From Bolinopsis microptera (taxonomy: Eukaryota > Ctenophora > Tentaculata > Lobata > Bolinopsidae): 64,000 nt of DNA. Positions 10,829 to 25,080 of this stretch are shown one piece after another. The stretch is from contig NC_087083.1 of NCBI RefSeq assembly GCF_026151205.1, forward strand, positions 6,984,460 through 7,048,459, written 5' to 3'. Numbering within the stretch: position 1 is the first letter of the stretch; each line of letters begins with the position of its first letter. A program made the position numbers and the translations under genes. The notes under the pieces were generated by a model. The model made no database searches. It was not told the DNA's origin and saw nothing but the letters and a program-made list of their open reading frames with translations.

Positions 10829-11041
10829 AACGATGATTCCGTCGCCTCTAAACTGTTTCATCACCATTATAATCCAAGATTCCAAGTGTTTCACTCGGTA
10901 GCGGAAATGCATCGTACACCGGTATACAGTTACAATATTTATTCTAGCTTTTGCAACACTTTAATTGCACTGTTGTCGTAGTGGTTACCTCAACTTGCTG
11001 TTACACCGACACGGTCGTGCTGTACGCTTACCTTTTGTAAA

Positions 11042-11904
11042 ATGGATTTTTCCGTCGAACATCTGACAGATTTGAAAATGAGTTATCGTTAGCGAGGAAT
11101 GAGATTTTTGGAAGATGTCCAAAAGGACAAAGCGTTACATAACTGAACCATTCCGATATATGATGGCCCGTAAATAAAGATCCCTTGGCAACTGCAGTTG
11201 AGATCTTTCTAAGCAGATGACTAGTAATCTGAAACTATGTGAAAGTGCGGCAGTACGATAGACAAACTTAAATCAAGATCAGCTTAACTATCAGAAAGAC
11301 CAGATCAAACAGCAACAGGAGCAACTCGACTCTTCTAAAACACTTTTTCATAACGAGAGAAAACAGCCTGGAGCGCGAGCGACAACGTGAGAAGAACTGC
11401 AAGATATCACAATTACATTCCTCCGATCAACAGTTATAAAGACACTGTAAAAACCGTATTTAATATGACATCAGTAGTTAGAATTTCATTATCTACGATG
11501 TACCGGAGAATTACTCCCCTGATCCACACTTAGTGCAGAAGGGTGGATGAATTGATTTGGGAATCATCAGATGATGATCCTAAAAAGGGTTTTTTTTTTT
11601 GTTGGGCAGCATCATCGATAGGGACTAAAACAACTACAGGCAGTGGTAAACCGAGACCGTAAAAAGTGACATTGGCTTGTGCGGAATCAGTAAAAATGGT
11701 TCATGCTCGAGCAAGAAATTTAAAGAAATCTACATATACACAACAGCGTACTACACATGTACATCACACCTGACAGAAGCAAGGATGAGAGAGCAGCTCA
11801 TCAGAAACTTGTTGTCAAGTAGAGGAAATGATCACTGGCCAGCAACAAAGTATCATAATATAGAAGACGGCAAGATTACAGTGTAGATAAGATTAAGGAA
11901 GTAA
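11042..11904 (+). pseudogene. LINE ORF1-like protein, unit 4
   Basis: Shared amber at 11479-11481. A GGG plus 11-T block (11587-11600) replaces the CCTAAAGTTGTGG codons for PKVV in the C-terminal domain. Confidence 0.78.
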
Positions 11905-12351
11905 CATCCATTGTTTTTATTATCTATATAATTACTTTGAAATTAAATGTGTGTATGGAACTTATTATATAGCTGATGCCGTGTATTTGTTAATTTCGAC
12001 GCCGATAACGAAGAAATTTTTAATTTAGAGTTATAAAACGCAACCGTGATTGTAACTCAGTGTATGTGATAAACTTTGGAGCACACATCGCAGAATAGCA
12101 ATCGCGAGCAGGTACTCATCAAGCTAGGTATAATTTATATGATAGGGTTTTCTTATTTTCTGAGGACGCCTACCAGTAGTTTTACTTTTGTGTTGAGCTA
12201 CGGTACAGCGTTTCATTTTGGAAATAGTGGTAATTCTATTACAGATATCTATATTTAATCTAATTCTAAAGTAATCTTTCATATTAGAAACAATTAACCA
12301 GTGTACGCTACCAAAAGCTGGTCCCCAACAAACAGAAAATGTACAAACAAA

Positions 12352-12481
12352 CAGGACCAAAAGAAAATCGCGATTATTTTGGTCAAAAAACTCGTAGAGG
12401 CCGAAACAGACGACATAAAATTTGTCGCAAAGAATGGGAAAAATCGCGATCCGCACATGCCTCGATTTCCTATTGTCCCTG
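12352..12481. mobile_element. hAT-like MITE, unit 4
   Basis: The right duplication CAAACAAT is intact at 12482-12489; the left reads CAAACAAA, a T-to-A change of the kind seen throughout the array. Confidence 0.82.
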
Positions 12482-14408
12482 CAAACAATCTATTCGTATC
12501 TTGAGATCTCTACGCATAACCGACTATCCCATACAAGTTCATCTGGTGACACGTATCCCTCCCCAATGCTTACTTTCTCACTTCGAAGTCCTTCACCGAA
12601 CTCATCATATCAACTACCCAAATAACAAAGTCATCGACTTTCTCAATGTACTTTCCACTCCCAGCAACCAAGTCGGGTTTATCATACATCTCTTATGTTG
12701 ATGTCCCATGTACTTAGATTTCCACCCCTCGTTGAGGTGGAGTCCAACTTAGTTGGCCGCCAGTTCCAGACTCCTGAGAGAAATCATTGATGCCTCCGCA
12801 ACACTACTGTTTATAAGAGCAAAGGTCGTCACAAAAGTCCGCATCAGTGACCTTGACAGCCGGTATAGCGACAGCTTCTTCTAGGGTGAAGAGTAAACCC
12901 AAAGTCCACCCTCTAGGGACACCCTTATAATGTAGTCAATTACTATAAGAATAGGTAAGGCGCCAAAGTGTCCCTCCCTGCCATCACTCCTGCTAGAAAT
13001 GAGGAACTGCTTCACTCAACCATCATTGTAATCACACGGCAAATTTATCTGCATACATTCTTTGTATCAAGCCTACAATCTCCTTGGGATTCCATATGCC
13101 AGGAGGATCATCAGGAGGAGTCCACGGTGTAACGCTGCCGAAAATGACCACTTGAAATACTGAAGAGCATTACCGCGGTCAGATCTTTATCCCGGCTCCC
13201 GAAATCCCTTCTCAGGCCAAGAAAAGACTAGTTGTTGACCTACTCTCTCTGAATCCGTTCTGATTGATCCTTAAGATGTCTTCCATGGAGGTTGATCTGT
13301 TTCAAGTATCATCTTATTGAGAGTCTTTACTCTCTAATAGATGTCAGTGCCATACCTCTGAAGTTTATCTACTTGGTCCAAATTCCCTTTTCTTTGGAAC
13401 AGGCACGATGTTAAGGTCATCCATTGTCAGGAACAACCGCCATCAAGTAGTGCTTTATTTGCAGAAGTCAGAGATCAAATACGAATCAACACTACCATCT
13501 TCATACTTCAGGGGCAACTCCATCCCTCTCCAAATGCCTTTCCTTCTTTAATCCATTTCGTAGCTCCTCCAGTTCGGTGTTGGTGAAACTTATCCACACT
13601 GATTTTTTGTGTGGATGTACTGCTGGTAATGTCCACTTCTCGTTTGGAACTACTGGAGGTTGTCCAAGAACTTGGTAAAGTAGTCTTATCCAGGCTCCTT
13701 CATCTAACCCTCTCCACTACCTCCCTTCTACAAAGACCACATGGCTTTCATCTATCTTTCTCCACTGACTCCCATTTGTTCTTGCATCTATCGCTGCTTT
13801 TTTCCAGCTTACTTATTTTCAGTTAAGCAGCTCTCTCTACAATACGTGTAGCATGCAGAGAGAGTGGTCTTTCTCCTCGCAACTGTCTGTCTGTTGTCTT
13901 CACAAGGATCCAGATGGTAGTCTCCTTGGCAGCAAACAAGTTGCTTCTGGCTTCCTCTACACTTGGTCCGTTTGGCAGATCGACAACGCGTCTAGGTTAT
14001 GTGAAGATTGGCTTCCTATTTGCATACTCACTGCTTCAATAAACTTTCCATTACTTAGTGTTGACGTCATTAGTAGGACCTAGATCTAGTTGTCCTCACT
14101 ACAAGAGTGCACTATACCCTATTTCTAACTTCAACAATCCATAACTTGATCAGTAACTCTTGATCAGTTTTCAGAGACGACTGAAGTCGTAACGTGTGAC
14201 CGTGGTGGACTTATGCTCTTTCGAGACTGAGCTTTACAGTTCGAGTACTGCCCGATGGTCAGAGCCCGAGGGAATTTAAAGAGTTGAATGGCTCGTTGTC
14301 TTAATTGAGCTCCTCCACGATCTTCCGTACAGGACAAAGTCAATCTGGCTCCTAGTAGTACTCCATCTGAGAGGTGAGTCCCACTGCTTACCAGGACTGT
14401 TTCTGAAA
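12482..14408 (-). pseudogene. LINE EN-RT, unit 4
   Basis: Motif C is near 12,828-12,839 with one base changed. The endonuclease SDHRAV region is near 14,242-14,262. The RT core has frequent one-base indels. Confidence 0.85.
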
Positions 14409-14629
14409 ACGATGATTCTCGCCTCTAAACTGGTTTCATCTACCATAATATGCCCCAAAATCCAAGTGTTCACTTCAATTCGTAGCGGAAAATGCCATCG
14501 TACACGTAACAGTTACAATATTTTATTCTAGCTTTTTGCAACACTTTAATTGCTCTGTTGTCGGTAGGTTATCTCAACTTGCTGTGTACACCGGACACGA
14601 CCGAGCTGTCGCCATACCATTTATGTAAA

Positions 14630-15474
14630 ATGGATTTTCCGTCAACATCTGAACAGTTTTTGAAAAGGATTATCGTTAGCGATGATGAGATTTGAAGATG
14701 TCAAAAGGACAAAGCGTTACAGAACTGAACCATTCGAAATTGATGGCCGTAAATAAAGATCCATTGCTACTGCATGTTGAAATCTTTCTAAGCTGATGAC
14801 TATAATCTTGAACTATGTGAAAGTGCTGCCAGTACGATAGACAAAACTTAAATCAATCAAGCTTTAACTAACAGAAAGACCAGATCAAACAGCATCAGAC
14901 AACTCGACTCTTCTAAAAAAAACACCCTGTTCATACCGAGATGAAAACACCTGGAGCGCTAGCGACATCGTGAAGAAGAAAAACTGCAAGATATCTACAA
15001 GTACCCGTCGATCAACATTAAAAAGACAGCTGTAAAAACCGTATTGAATATACATCATAGTTAGAATTTCATTAATCTCGATGTACCGAGAAATACTCCC
15101 CTGATTCCACCTCTTAGTGGCAGAAAAGGTGATTGAATTGATGTGGTAATCATCAGGAATGTGATACTAATGTTTGTGCAGCACATTCGAATAGGGACTA
15201 AAACAACTTCAGGAAGTGTAAACCGAGACCGAAAAAAGTTACATTGTCTTGTGCGGAATCAGAAAAAATGGTTCTTGCTCCGAGCAAGAAATTTAAAGAA
15301 ATCTAAATGTACAGCGTACTACACATGGTACATCACAACCTGACAGAAGCAAGGAGAGAGAGCAGGCTCAGCAGAAACTTGTGTCAAAGAAGAGGACATG
15401 ATCACTGCTCAGCCAACAAGTAGCATTATATAGAGACGGCAAGGATTTTCAGTGTAGATAAGATTAAGGTGTAA
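14630..15474 (+). pseudogene. LINE ORF1-like protein, unit 5
   Basis: Shared amber at 15062-15064. The C-terminal ARNLKKSKCTAYYTWYIT stretch is readable at 15,284-15,343. An A-rich expansion lies at about 14,917-14,925. Confidence 0.78.
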
Positions 15475-15925
15475 CATCCAGTGTTTTTTATATCTATATA
15501 ATTACTTTTCATTTATATGGTGTGTATGGATCTTATTTATAGCTGTTGCCGTGTATTTGTTAATTTCGACCGATAACGAAGAAATTTAAATTTAGATTTT
15601 ATAAAAACTGCAACCGTGATTGTAACTCATTGTAATGTGAATAACTTGTGGAGCACTACATCGCGGAATAGCAATCGCGGAGCAAGGTCTCATCAAGTGC
15701 TAGGATAATGTATATGTAGTGTTTCCTTTTTCTAGGACGCCTTACCATATTTTACTTTTGTGTTGTGTGCTACGGTACAGCGTTTCATTTTTGAGAAATA
15801 GTGGTATGTTTAATTACAGATATCTATTTTTAACTAATTCTAATTTAATATTACAATATTATAAAACATATTAACCAGTGTACCAAAAGCTGGTCCCCAA
15901 ACAAACAGAAAATGGTACAAACAAT

Positions 15926-16058
15926 CAGGGACAAAAGAAAATCGCGATTAGTTTGTCAAAATCGCGGTAGCAAACAGACGACATAAAATTTTGTCGCAAA
16001 GAAGGGAAAAAAATCGCGATCCCGCACATGTCCCCTTCGATTTCCTCCTTTTGTCCTG
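15926..16058. mobile_element. hAT-like MITE, unit 5
   Basis: Left duplication CAAACAAT at 15918-15925; the right copy has lost its second C. Both terminal repeats are recognisable. Confidence 0.8.
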
Positions 16059-17955
16059 CAAAAATCTATTCGATAATCTTGAGATCTCTCATCTACGCAT
16101 ATCCGACTTCATACAAGTTTCATCTGGTGACACGCTCCCCAAGCCTTAGCTTTCTCACTTCGAAGTCCTTCTCCGAACTCTTCATTCTACTACCCAAATA
16201 TACAAAGTCCAGTCGACTTTCTCATGTTCTATTCCACTCCCAAGCCACCAAGTCCGGGTTATCATCATCTCTTATGTTTGATTCCCATTATTAGTTTTCC
16301 CCCGTTGAGGTGGAGTCAACTGAGTTGCCGCCAGTTCCCCAGACACCAGAGAAATTCTTGTGCCTTCCGCAACACTATCTGTTATAAATAAAAAAAAAAA
16401 GGTCGTCACACAGTCCGCATCAGTGACCTTGACAGCCGGATAGCGACGCTTCTTCTAGTGAAGAGTAAACCCAAAGACCCTACCCTCTAGGACAACCTTA
16501 TAATGTAGTCAATTACGATATGAATAGGTAATGCGCCAAAGTGTCTCCCTGCATCACTCCTGCAAGAATGAGAAGCTATCACCTCAGAAACCATCATTGG
16601 TAATCACCGAGCAAAATGTATCTGCATACATTCTTTTATCAGCCTACAATCTCCTGGGAATTCCTATGCCAGGAGTATCTTCATGAGGAGTCTTCCCACG
16701 GTTACTCTGCCGAATGCCTTCGTGAAATCAATGAAGAGCATTGACCGCGTCAATCTTTATCCTTCCCGGCTCCCTCGAATACCCTTACTCAGGCCAAGAA
16801 TATGCTATTGTGACCTACTCTCTCTGAATCCGTTCTGATTGATCCTTAAGTAGATTCTTCCATGCAGGTTTGATCCTGTTCATAATCAACTTATTGAGAG
16901 TCTTTTACTCACTATAGATGTCATGCAATACCTCTTAGTTTTATCTACTTTGGTCAAATTCCCTGTTCTAAGGAACAGGCACGATGTTAATGAGCCTTTC
17001 CCATTGGTCATGACATCGCCATCAAGTAGGCATATTGCAGAAGTCAAGGATCAACATCATCAACCTCTACCCTCTTCAGTACTTCAGACAACTCCATCCA
17101 CTCTAAATGCCTTTCCATCTTTAATCGATTTCGTAAGCCTCCTCCAGTTTGGGTTGGTGAACTTATCCACACTGATGTTTGTGGTGGATGTAACGCTGTA
17201 TCCACTTCTTCGTTTGAGAACTACTGAGGTTGTCCAAGTACTTGGTAAAGTAGTCTTCCAGGCTCTCAATCTTCCCTCTCTACTACCTCCTTCTACAAGA
17301 CCACATGGCATCTTCTTTCTCCCACTGACTCCCATTTTGTTCCTTGCATCAATCGGCTGCGTTTTCAGCTTTTACATTATTTCTGTTTAAGCGCTCTCCT
17401 CTACAAAACGTAGCAATGCAGAAGAGTGTCTTTTCTCCTCGGCAACTGTCTGTCTGTTGTCTCAACAAGGATCAGATGGTAGTCTCATGGCAGCAAACAA
17501 TTTGCTTCTGGCTTCCTCTACTCCTTGGGGTCTTGGCAGATCGTCATACCGCTCTAAGGTTTATGTGGAAGATCTTCCTATTTGCATACTTCACAGGCTT
17601 CAATAAACTTTCCATACTTATGGTGACGTCATTAGTAGACCTAGATCTAGTGTCCTCACTCAAGAGTGCACTATCCTATTTTCTAACTTCAACTCATACT
17701 TGATCTGTAACTCTGATCATTTGAGACGACTGAAGACGTAACGATTTGACCCTGGTGACTAATGCACTTTCGAAGACTGATCTTTACAGTCACGCCGAGT
17801 ACTGCCCGCAGGTCATAGCCAGGAATTTAAAGAGTTGAATGGCTCTGAGTTCTTTATTGAGCTCCACCACTCTTCCGAACCATACATAGTCATCTGGCTC
17901 CTAGTTAGTACTCCCATCTGATAGGGAGTCACTGCTTACCAGGACTGTTCTGAAA
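16059..17955 (-). pseudogene. LINE EN-RT, unit 5
   Basis: An 11-A block (16390-16400) sits where TAAGAGCAA is expected, next to motif C (16,402-16,415). An antisense run at 17,084-17,335 keeps the EGRLRAWK linker segment. Confidence 0.85.
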
Positions 17956-18168
17956 CGATGATTCGTCCGCCTCCAACTGTTTCATCTACCAAAAAAATCC
18001 AGATTCCAATGTTCACTCGGTAGCGGAAAATGCATCGTACACGTATACAGTTACAAAATTTTTTTCTAGCTTTTGCAACACTTTAATTGCTCTGTTGTCG
18101 GTATGTTATCTCACCTTGCTGTTACACCGACACTTCGGTGCTGTACGGAACGCCTTACCTATTGTAAA

Positions 18169-19010
18169 ATGATTTTTCCGTCGAACATCTGAAACAGATT
18201 TGAAAAGAGTTATCGTTTAGCGAGAAAGAATTTTGAAGATGTCAAAAGGACAAAGCGTTACAGAACTGAACCATTCGATATTTGGATGGCCCGTAAATAA
18301 AGATCCCTTGGCTACTTGCAGTTGAGAATCTTTCTAAGCTGATTGACTAAGTAATCTTGAACTATGTGAAAGTGGCGGCCAGTACGAAAGACAAACTTCA
18401 ATCAGATCAGCTTAACTATCCATAAAAGACCAGATCAAACAGCATCAGGAGCAACTCGACTCTTCTAAAACACTGTTCCTACCGAATGAAAACAGCCTGA
18501 GCGCGAGCGACACGTGAAGAAGACTGCAAGATATCTACAAGTATCCGTCGATCACAGTAAAAGACAGCTGTAAAAACCGTAGTTGAATATGAGACATCAG
18601 TAGTTTATAATTTTCATATCTACGATGTACGGAGAATTAAACTCCCCTGATCCACACTTATGCAGAAGAGGTGATTGAATTGATTTTGGGAATCATCAGG
18701 ATGTGATCCTCAATTGGTGCCCAGCTACATTCGATAGGACGAAACAACTTCATGGCAGTGGTAAACCGAGACCGATAAAGTGACATTGGCTTGTGCGTAA
18801 TCAGTAAAAATGTTCATGCTCGAGCAAGAAATTTAAAGAAAACTAAAAGTACAGCGTATACACATGTACATCACACCTGACAGAAGCAAGGAGGATAGAG
18901 CAGCTACATCAGAAACTGTTTGTCAAAGTAGAGAAATGACACTGCTCAGCCTACAAAGAATCATATATTAGAGACGGCAAGATTTTCAGTGAATAAGATT
19001 AAGGATGTAA
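18169..19010 (+). pseudogene. LINE ORF1-like protein, unit 6
   Basis: One of two copies where the shared amber is not readable: TTATAA replaces TTAGAA near 18,605. Ends and block order match the other copies. Confidence 0.77.
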
Positions 19011-19456
19011 CGCCAGTGATTTTTATATCTATATAATTACTTTTGATTTAAATGTGTGTATGGATCAATATTTAGCTGATGCGTGTTTTTGTTAATATTC
19101 GACCGATAACTGAAGAAATTTTAATTTAAGTTATTAAAACTGCAACCGTGATTTTAAACCAGTATGGTGATAACTTGTGGAGCACACATCGCTGAATAGC
19201 AATCGCGGAGCAGGTCCATCAAGGCAAAGTTATAATGTAATGTAGGGTTTTCTTTTTCTGATGACGCCTAAACCAGTAGTTTTACTTTTTGTTTGTGTCA
19301 CGGTACAGCGTTTCATTTTTTTGGAAATCGTTGTAATGTTCATTAACAGATATCTATATTTATCTAATTCTAATGAAATAATTTCAATATTAGTAAACAT
19401 TTTAAACCAGTGTACCAATGCTGGTCCCAAACTAACCAGAAAATGGTACAAACAAT

Positions 19457-19590
19457 CAGGGACAAAAGAAAATCGCGAATATTTTTGGTCCAAAACGCGA
19501 AATAGCCACACAGACGACATAAAAATAGTCGCAAAGAATGGGAAAAAACGTGCGATCCCCCTACTAGCCTCGATATTCCAATTGTCCCTG
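19457..19590. mobile_element. hAT-like MITE, unit 6
   Basis: Left CAAACAAT intact (19449-19456); the right has an extra A. The internal AAATCGCG repeats are partly degraded. Confidence 0.8.
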
Positions 19591-21509
19591 CAAACAAATC
19601 TAATCGTAACTTGAATCTCTACGCATATCCGACTTCCATACAAGTTTCATCTGAGATGAACACCACCCCAAATGCCTAAGCTTTCCTACTTCGAATCCTT
19701 CTCCGACACTTCATTCTACTACCAAATATACAAAGTCATGCGAACTATCTCACTGTCTTTCCCACTCCCAGCAACCAGAGTCGTGGTATCATCATCATCT
19801 ATGTTGATTCCCATGTACTTAGTTTTCCCCCTCGTTGAGGTGGAGTCCAATGAGTGCCGCCAGTTTCCAGAACTCCAGAGGAAATCCTTGTGCCTCCGCA
19901 ACACTATCAGTTATTAAGAGCATAGTGTCACCAGCAACGTCCAGCAACAGTGGACCTTGACAGCCAGATAGCACAGCTTCTTTCAGGGGTTGAAGAGTAA
20001 ACACCAAAGTCCCTACCCTCTAGGGACAGACCTATAATGTAGTCAATTATCGATTAAGAAAAAGTAAGAGAGGCGCCAAAGTGTCTCCCTGCATCACTCC
20101 TGCTAGAATGATGAATGCTTCACCTCTACCACATTGGGCTAATCACAACGAGCAAAAGATCTGCAAACATTCTTGTATCAAGCCTACAATCTCCTTGGGA
20201 ATTACCATATGCCAGAGGATCTTCATGAGGAGTTCCACGTGTACGCTCCCGAATGCCTCTTGAAATCAATGAAGAGCATTAACACAGCGGTCAGATCTTT
20301 ATCCCGGGCTCCCCTCGAATACCCTTCTCAGGCCAAGAATAGACTAGTTGTTGAACTACTCTCTCTGAATCCGTTCTGATTGAATCCTTAAATGTCTTCC
20401 AAGGCAGGTTTGATCCTGTTCAGAATCTTCTTATTGGAGTCTTTACTCACTATAGATGTCAGTGCAAAACCATCTGTAGTTATCTACTTTTGTCAAATTC
20501 CCTTTCATTGGAACAGAACGTGATAAGGTGCTTCCATTGGTCAGGAACATCGCCATCAGTAGTGCTTTATTGCAGAAGTCAAGATCAAATCATCAACATC
20601 TAACCCTCTTCAGTACTCAGGGGCAACTCCAACCTCTCCAAATGCCTTCCATCTTTAATCGATTTCGTAGTCCTCCTCCAGATCTGTGTTGGGAACTTAT
20701 CCACACTGATGTTATTTGTGGTGGTGTACGGCTGTAGTACACTTCATCGTTTGGAACTACTGAAGTTGGTCCAAGTAGCTTGGGTTAAAGTAGTCTTTCC
20801 AGCTGCCTCTAATCAACCCTCTCTCCTACCTCCTTCTACAAGACCAATTGCTTCTCATTCCCCCACTGACTCCCATTTGTTCTTGCAACTATCGGCTGCG
20901 TTTTTCCCCAGCTTTACTTATTTTCTGTTTAAGCAGCCTCTTCTCTACAATACGGTTAGCATGCAGAAGAGTGTTTCTCCTCGTCAACTGTTCCTGTCTG
21001 TTGTCTTCACAAGGATCCAGATGGTAGGTCTCCTTGGCAGCAAACAAGTTGCTTCTCTGTGGCTTCCTCAACTCTTGGGTCGTCGGCAGATCGTCATACC
21101 GCTTCAGTTTATGTGGAAAGATGCATCCTATTTGCATACTTCCTGCTTCAATAAACTTTTCCATACTTTGTGGTGACGTCATTAGTAGACCTATATCTAG
21201 TTTGACCTCACACAAGAGTGCACTATACCTATTTCACTCAACTCCAGTACTTGATCTGTAACTCTATGATCATTTTGAGACGACTGGAAGTCGAAACTGT
21301 GACCCTTGTATGACTTATGCTCTTCGAAGAACTGAGCTATACAGTTGCGAGTACTGCCCGATGGTCAGAGCCAGAATTTAAAAAGTTGATTGGCTCTGTG
21401 TTCTTTATTGAGCTCCTCCACTTCTTTCCGTACCAGGGACATAGTCAATCTGGCTCCAATTAAACTCCATCAGAGAGGTGAGTCCACAGCTTACCAGGAC
21501 TGTTCGAAA
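19591..21509 (-). pseudogene. LINE EN-RT, unit 6
   Basis: The motif C region (19,926-19,941) is expanded by several bases. The linker amber is not readable here (CTTCAGTTT near 21,103), unlike the other 15 full copies. Confidence 0.84.
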
Positions 21510-21721
21510 ATATGATTCGTCGCCCCTAACAGTTTTCATCACCATAAATAATCCAAGAATCCAAGTGTTCACTCCGTAGCGGAAATGCATCGTTACACGG
21601 TATACAGTATACAATATTTTATTCTAGCTTTGCAAACACTTAAATTGCTCTTTGTCGTAGTGTTATCTCAACTTTGCTGTTACACCGACACGTCTGAGCT
21701 GCACGCCTACCTTTTGTAAAA

Positions 21722-22574
21722 ATGGATTTTTCCGTCGAACATCTGAACAGATTTTGGAAAAGGATAATCGTTAGCGATGTGGAAAGAAAATTAGAAGATG
21801 TCAAAAGGAAAAGCTTACCGAACTGAACCATTCAGATATAGATGGCCGTAAATAAAGATCCCCTTGGCTCTGCAGAGTATGAGAATCTTCTAACTGGATT
21901 GACTAGAAACTTGGAACTATGTGAAAAGTGCGGCCAGTACGAAGACAAACTAAATCAGATCAGCATAAAACTATCAGAAGACAAGATCAAACAGCAACAG
22001 GAGCGAACTCGCCCTCTACTAAACAACTGTCATACCGAGAGACAACAGCCTGGAGCGCGAGCGACAATCTGAAGAAGAACTGCAAGATATCTACAAGTAC
22101 TTTAAACTCCGTCGATCATCATATAAAGACATCAGTAAAAACGCAAGTTGAATATACATCAGTATTAGGGAATTTCATTATCAACGATGTACCGTAGAAT
22201 TACTCCCCTGATCCACACTTAATGCAGAGAGGTGATGAATTGATCTGGGAATCATCAGGATGTACCCTACAGTTGGGCATCAACATTCGATAGGGACTTG
22301 AACCACTTCAGGCAGAGGTAAACCGAAACCCGATAAAAGTGACATGGCTTTGCGGAATCAGTAAAATGGTTCTTGCTCGAGCAAAGAAATTAAAAGAAAT
22401 CTAAATGTACAGGTCGAACTACCATGGTACAACACACTGACAGAAGCAAGAGGATAGAGCAGCTCATCAGAAACTTGTTGACAAAGTAGAGGAAATGATT
22501 CACAGCTCAGCCAACAAAGTATCATTATATAGAGACGGCAAGATGTTTCAGTAGTAGATAAGATTAAGGTGTAG
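21722..22574 (+). pseudogene. LINE ORF1-like protein, unit 7
   Basis: The best-preserved coil segment: 21,842-22,030 reads MAVNKDPL then NLELCEKCGQYEDKLNQI in one frame. Shared amber at 22166-22168. The terminal stop reads TAG rather than the majority TAA. Confidence 0.8.
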
Positions 22575-23015
22575 ACCACCATTGTTTCTATAACTAAATA
22601 ATACTTTTGATTTAAATGTGTGTATGGATCTTATTTATAGCTGATGCGTGATTTTTTAATTACGACCGATAACGAAGAAATTTTAATTTAGAGTAATAAA
22701 ACTGCAACCTGATTGTAACTCAGGTATGTGATAACTTTGGAGCACACAATCGCTGATAGCAATCGCCGGAGCAGGTTCTCATTCATGGCAGTAAAATGTA
22801 AATGTAGGGATTTTCATTTTCAGAGGACGCCTACCAGTAGTTTTACTTTTTGTGTTGTGTGCTACGGTACAGCGTTTCATTTTTTGGAAAATAGTGGTAT
22901 TTCAATTAACAGAAATCAATATTTATCTAATTCAAATGTAATATTTCAATATTAGTAAACAATTAACCAGCGTACTCAAAAGCTGGTCCCCAAACAAACA
23001 AAATGTACAAACAAT

Positions 23016-23147
23016 CAGGACAAAAGAAAATCGCGATTATTTTGGTCAAAAATCGCGTAGATCCAAACAGACGACATAAAAATTGTCCGCAAAGAATGGG
23101 AAAAATCGCGATCGCACCGCACATGCCTCGATTTCCATTTGTACCTG
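23016..23147. mobile_element. hAT-like MITE, unit 7
   Basis: Left duplication intact (23008-23015); the right is altered to CAAACACA. The AAAATCGCG repeats are clear. Confidence 0.81.
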
Positions 23148-25080
23148 CAAACACACTATTCGTATCATTGATATCTCTACGCATAACCGCCTTCCATAAC
23201 AAGATTCAATCTGGTGACACGCTCCCCAATGCCTTAGCTTTCCTCACTTCGAAGTTCCTTCTCCGAACTCTTCATTCTACTACCAAATATACAAAGACAG
23301 CGACTTTTCTCATGATCTTCCCACTCCCAGCAACCAGAGTCGGGTTATCATCAGTCTCTATGTTGATTCCCATGTACTTAGTTTCCCCTCGTAGAGGTAG
23401 GGAGTCCAAACAGATTTGGCCGCAGTTCCAGACTCCTGAGGAAATCTTGTGCCTCCGCAACACAATACAGTTATACGAGCATGGTCCGTCAGCAAAGTCC
23501 CGCATCAGTGACCTTGACAGCCGAATAGCGACAGCTTCTTCTAGGGTGAAGATAAACCCAAAGTCCCTACCCTCTAGGGACACCCTTAAAATGTAGTCAT
23601 AACGATATGATAGAAGGCGTCACAAGAGTCTCCCAGATCACTCCTGCTAGAATGATGAATTGCTTCAACTTCAGACCCTCATTGGTAAATCACACTATCA
23701 AAATGTATCAGCATACATACTTAGATCAATCCTACCCTCTCCAATGTGAATCCCACTGCCAGGAGGATCAACATTAGTATCCACGGAGTCCTGCCGAAAG
23801 CCTTCTATAAATCAATGAAGAGCCAATAACCCGCGGACAGAACTTATTACCCTGGCCACCCTCGAATACCCTCTCAGGCCAAGAATAGTCTAGTAATTTT
23901 GACCTACTCTCTCTGAATCCGATTCTGACAGCTCCTTAAATGTCTTCCCTGGCAGGTTTGATCCTGTTCAGTATCATTCTTAATGAGAGTCTACTCACTA
24001 TAGATGCAGTGCAATACTCGTGTAGTAATCTACTATGGTCAAATTCCCTTTCTTTGGAACAGGCACGATGTTAAGGTGCTTCCATTGGTCAAACATCCGC
24101 CATCAAGTAGTGCTTTAATGGCAGAAGTCAAGGATCAAATCACAACATCTACCCACATCAATACTCAGGGGCAACTCCATCCTCTCCAAATGCCATTCCT
24201 TCTTTAAACGATTCGAAGCCTCCTCCAGATCGGGTGTAGGTGAACATAACCACACTGAGTATTTTGTGGAGATGTACGGCTGGTATTCCACTTCTTCGTT
24301 TTGGAAACCTACTGGAGGTTGTCCAATTAGCTTGGTAAAGTAGTCTTTCCAGCTTACTCAATCTACCCTCTCTACTAACCACCATCTACATAACCACATG
24401 TCTTCTCTTTCTCCCACTGACTCCCCATTTGTGCTTGCATCTATCGCAGCGATTTCAGCATTTACTTATTTTCTGTTTAAGCACTCTTCCTCTACCAATA
24501 CGGAAGCATGCAGAGAAGAGTGTTCCTTTCTCCTCGGCACTGTCCTGTCTGTTGTCTTCACAAGGAACCAGATGTAGGTCTCCTTGGAAGCAACAATTTG
24601 CTTCTGGCTTATTCTCTACTCTTGGGACCGTTGGCAGGATCGTCATACCGCTTTCTAAGGTTTATGTGGAAAATGCTTCCTATTTGCATACTTCACTGCT
24701 TCAATAAACCTTTCCATAGCTTAGTGGTGACGACATGTAGTAGGCCTAGAATCTAGTTTGTTTCCTCACTCAGAGTGCACTATACATATTACAAACTTCT
24801 ACTCCCATAACTTGAAACAGTAACCTCTTGATCAGTTTTTGAGACGACCTGAAGTCGTAACGTGTGACCCGTGGTGGACTTATGCACTTTCGAAGAATTA
24901 GCTTTACAAGTTTTGCGAGTACTGCCCGATGGTCAGAGCCCCAGGGAATTTAAAAGAGTAGAATGCTCGTTGTCTTTAATTGAGCTCCTCAACTTCTTCC
25001 GTACCAGGACATAGTCAAACTGCTCCTCGTATATTACACCATCTGAGAGTGATCACTTGCTTACCAGGACTGTTCTGAAA
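23148..25080 (-). pseudogene. LINE EN-RT, unit 7
   Basis: Motif C is intact near 23,485-23,499. The continuous antisense stretch 23,272-23,583 covers the region around it in mixed frames. SDHRAV is near 24,920-24,940. Confidence 0.86.

Larger units (their letters stand above)
7464..11041. repeat. Array unit 3 (3,578 bp)
   Basis: ORF1 7464-8336, convergent spacer 8337-8774, MITE 8775-8913, EN-RT 8914-10828 (-), divergent spacer 10829-11041. Confidence 0.95.
11042..14629. repeat. Array unit 4 (3,588 bp)
   Basis: ORF1 11042-11904, convergent spacer 11905-12351, MITE 12352-12481, EN-RT 12482-14408 (-), divergent spacer 14409-14629. Confidence 0.95.
14630..18168. repeat. Array unit 5 (3,539 bp)
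   Basis: ORF1 14630-15474, convergent spacer 15475-15925, MITE 15926-16058, EN-RT 16059-17955 (-), divergent spacer 17956-18168. Shortest full unit, equal to unit 9. Confidence 0.95.
18169..21721. repeat. Array unit 6 (3,553 bp)
   Basis: ORF1 18169-19010, convergent spacer 19011-19456, MITE 19457-19590, EN-RT 19591-21509 (-), divergent spacer 21510-21721. Confidence 0.95.
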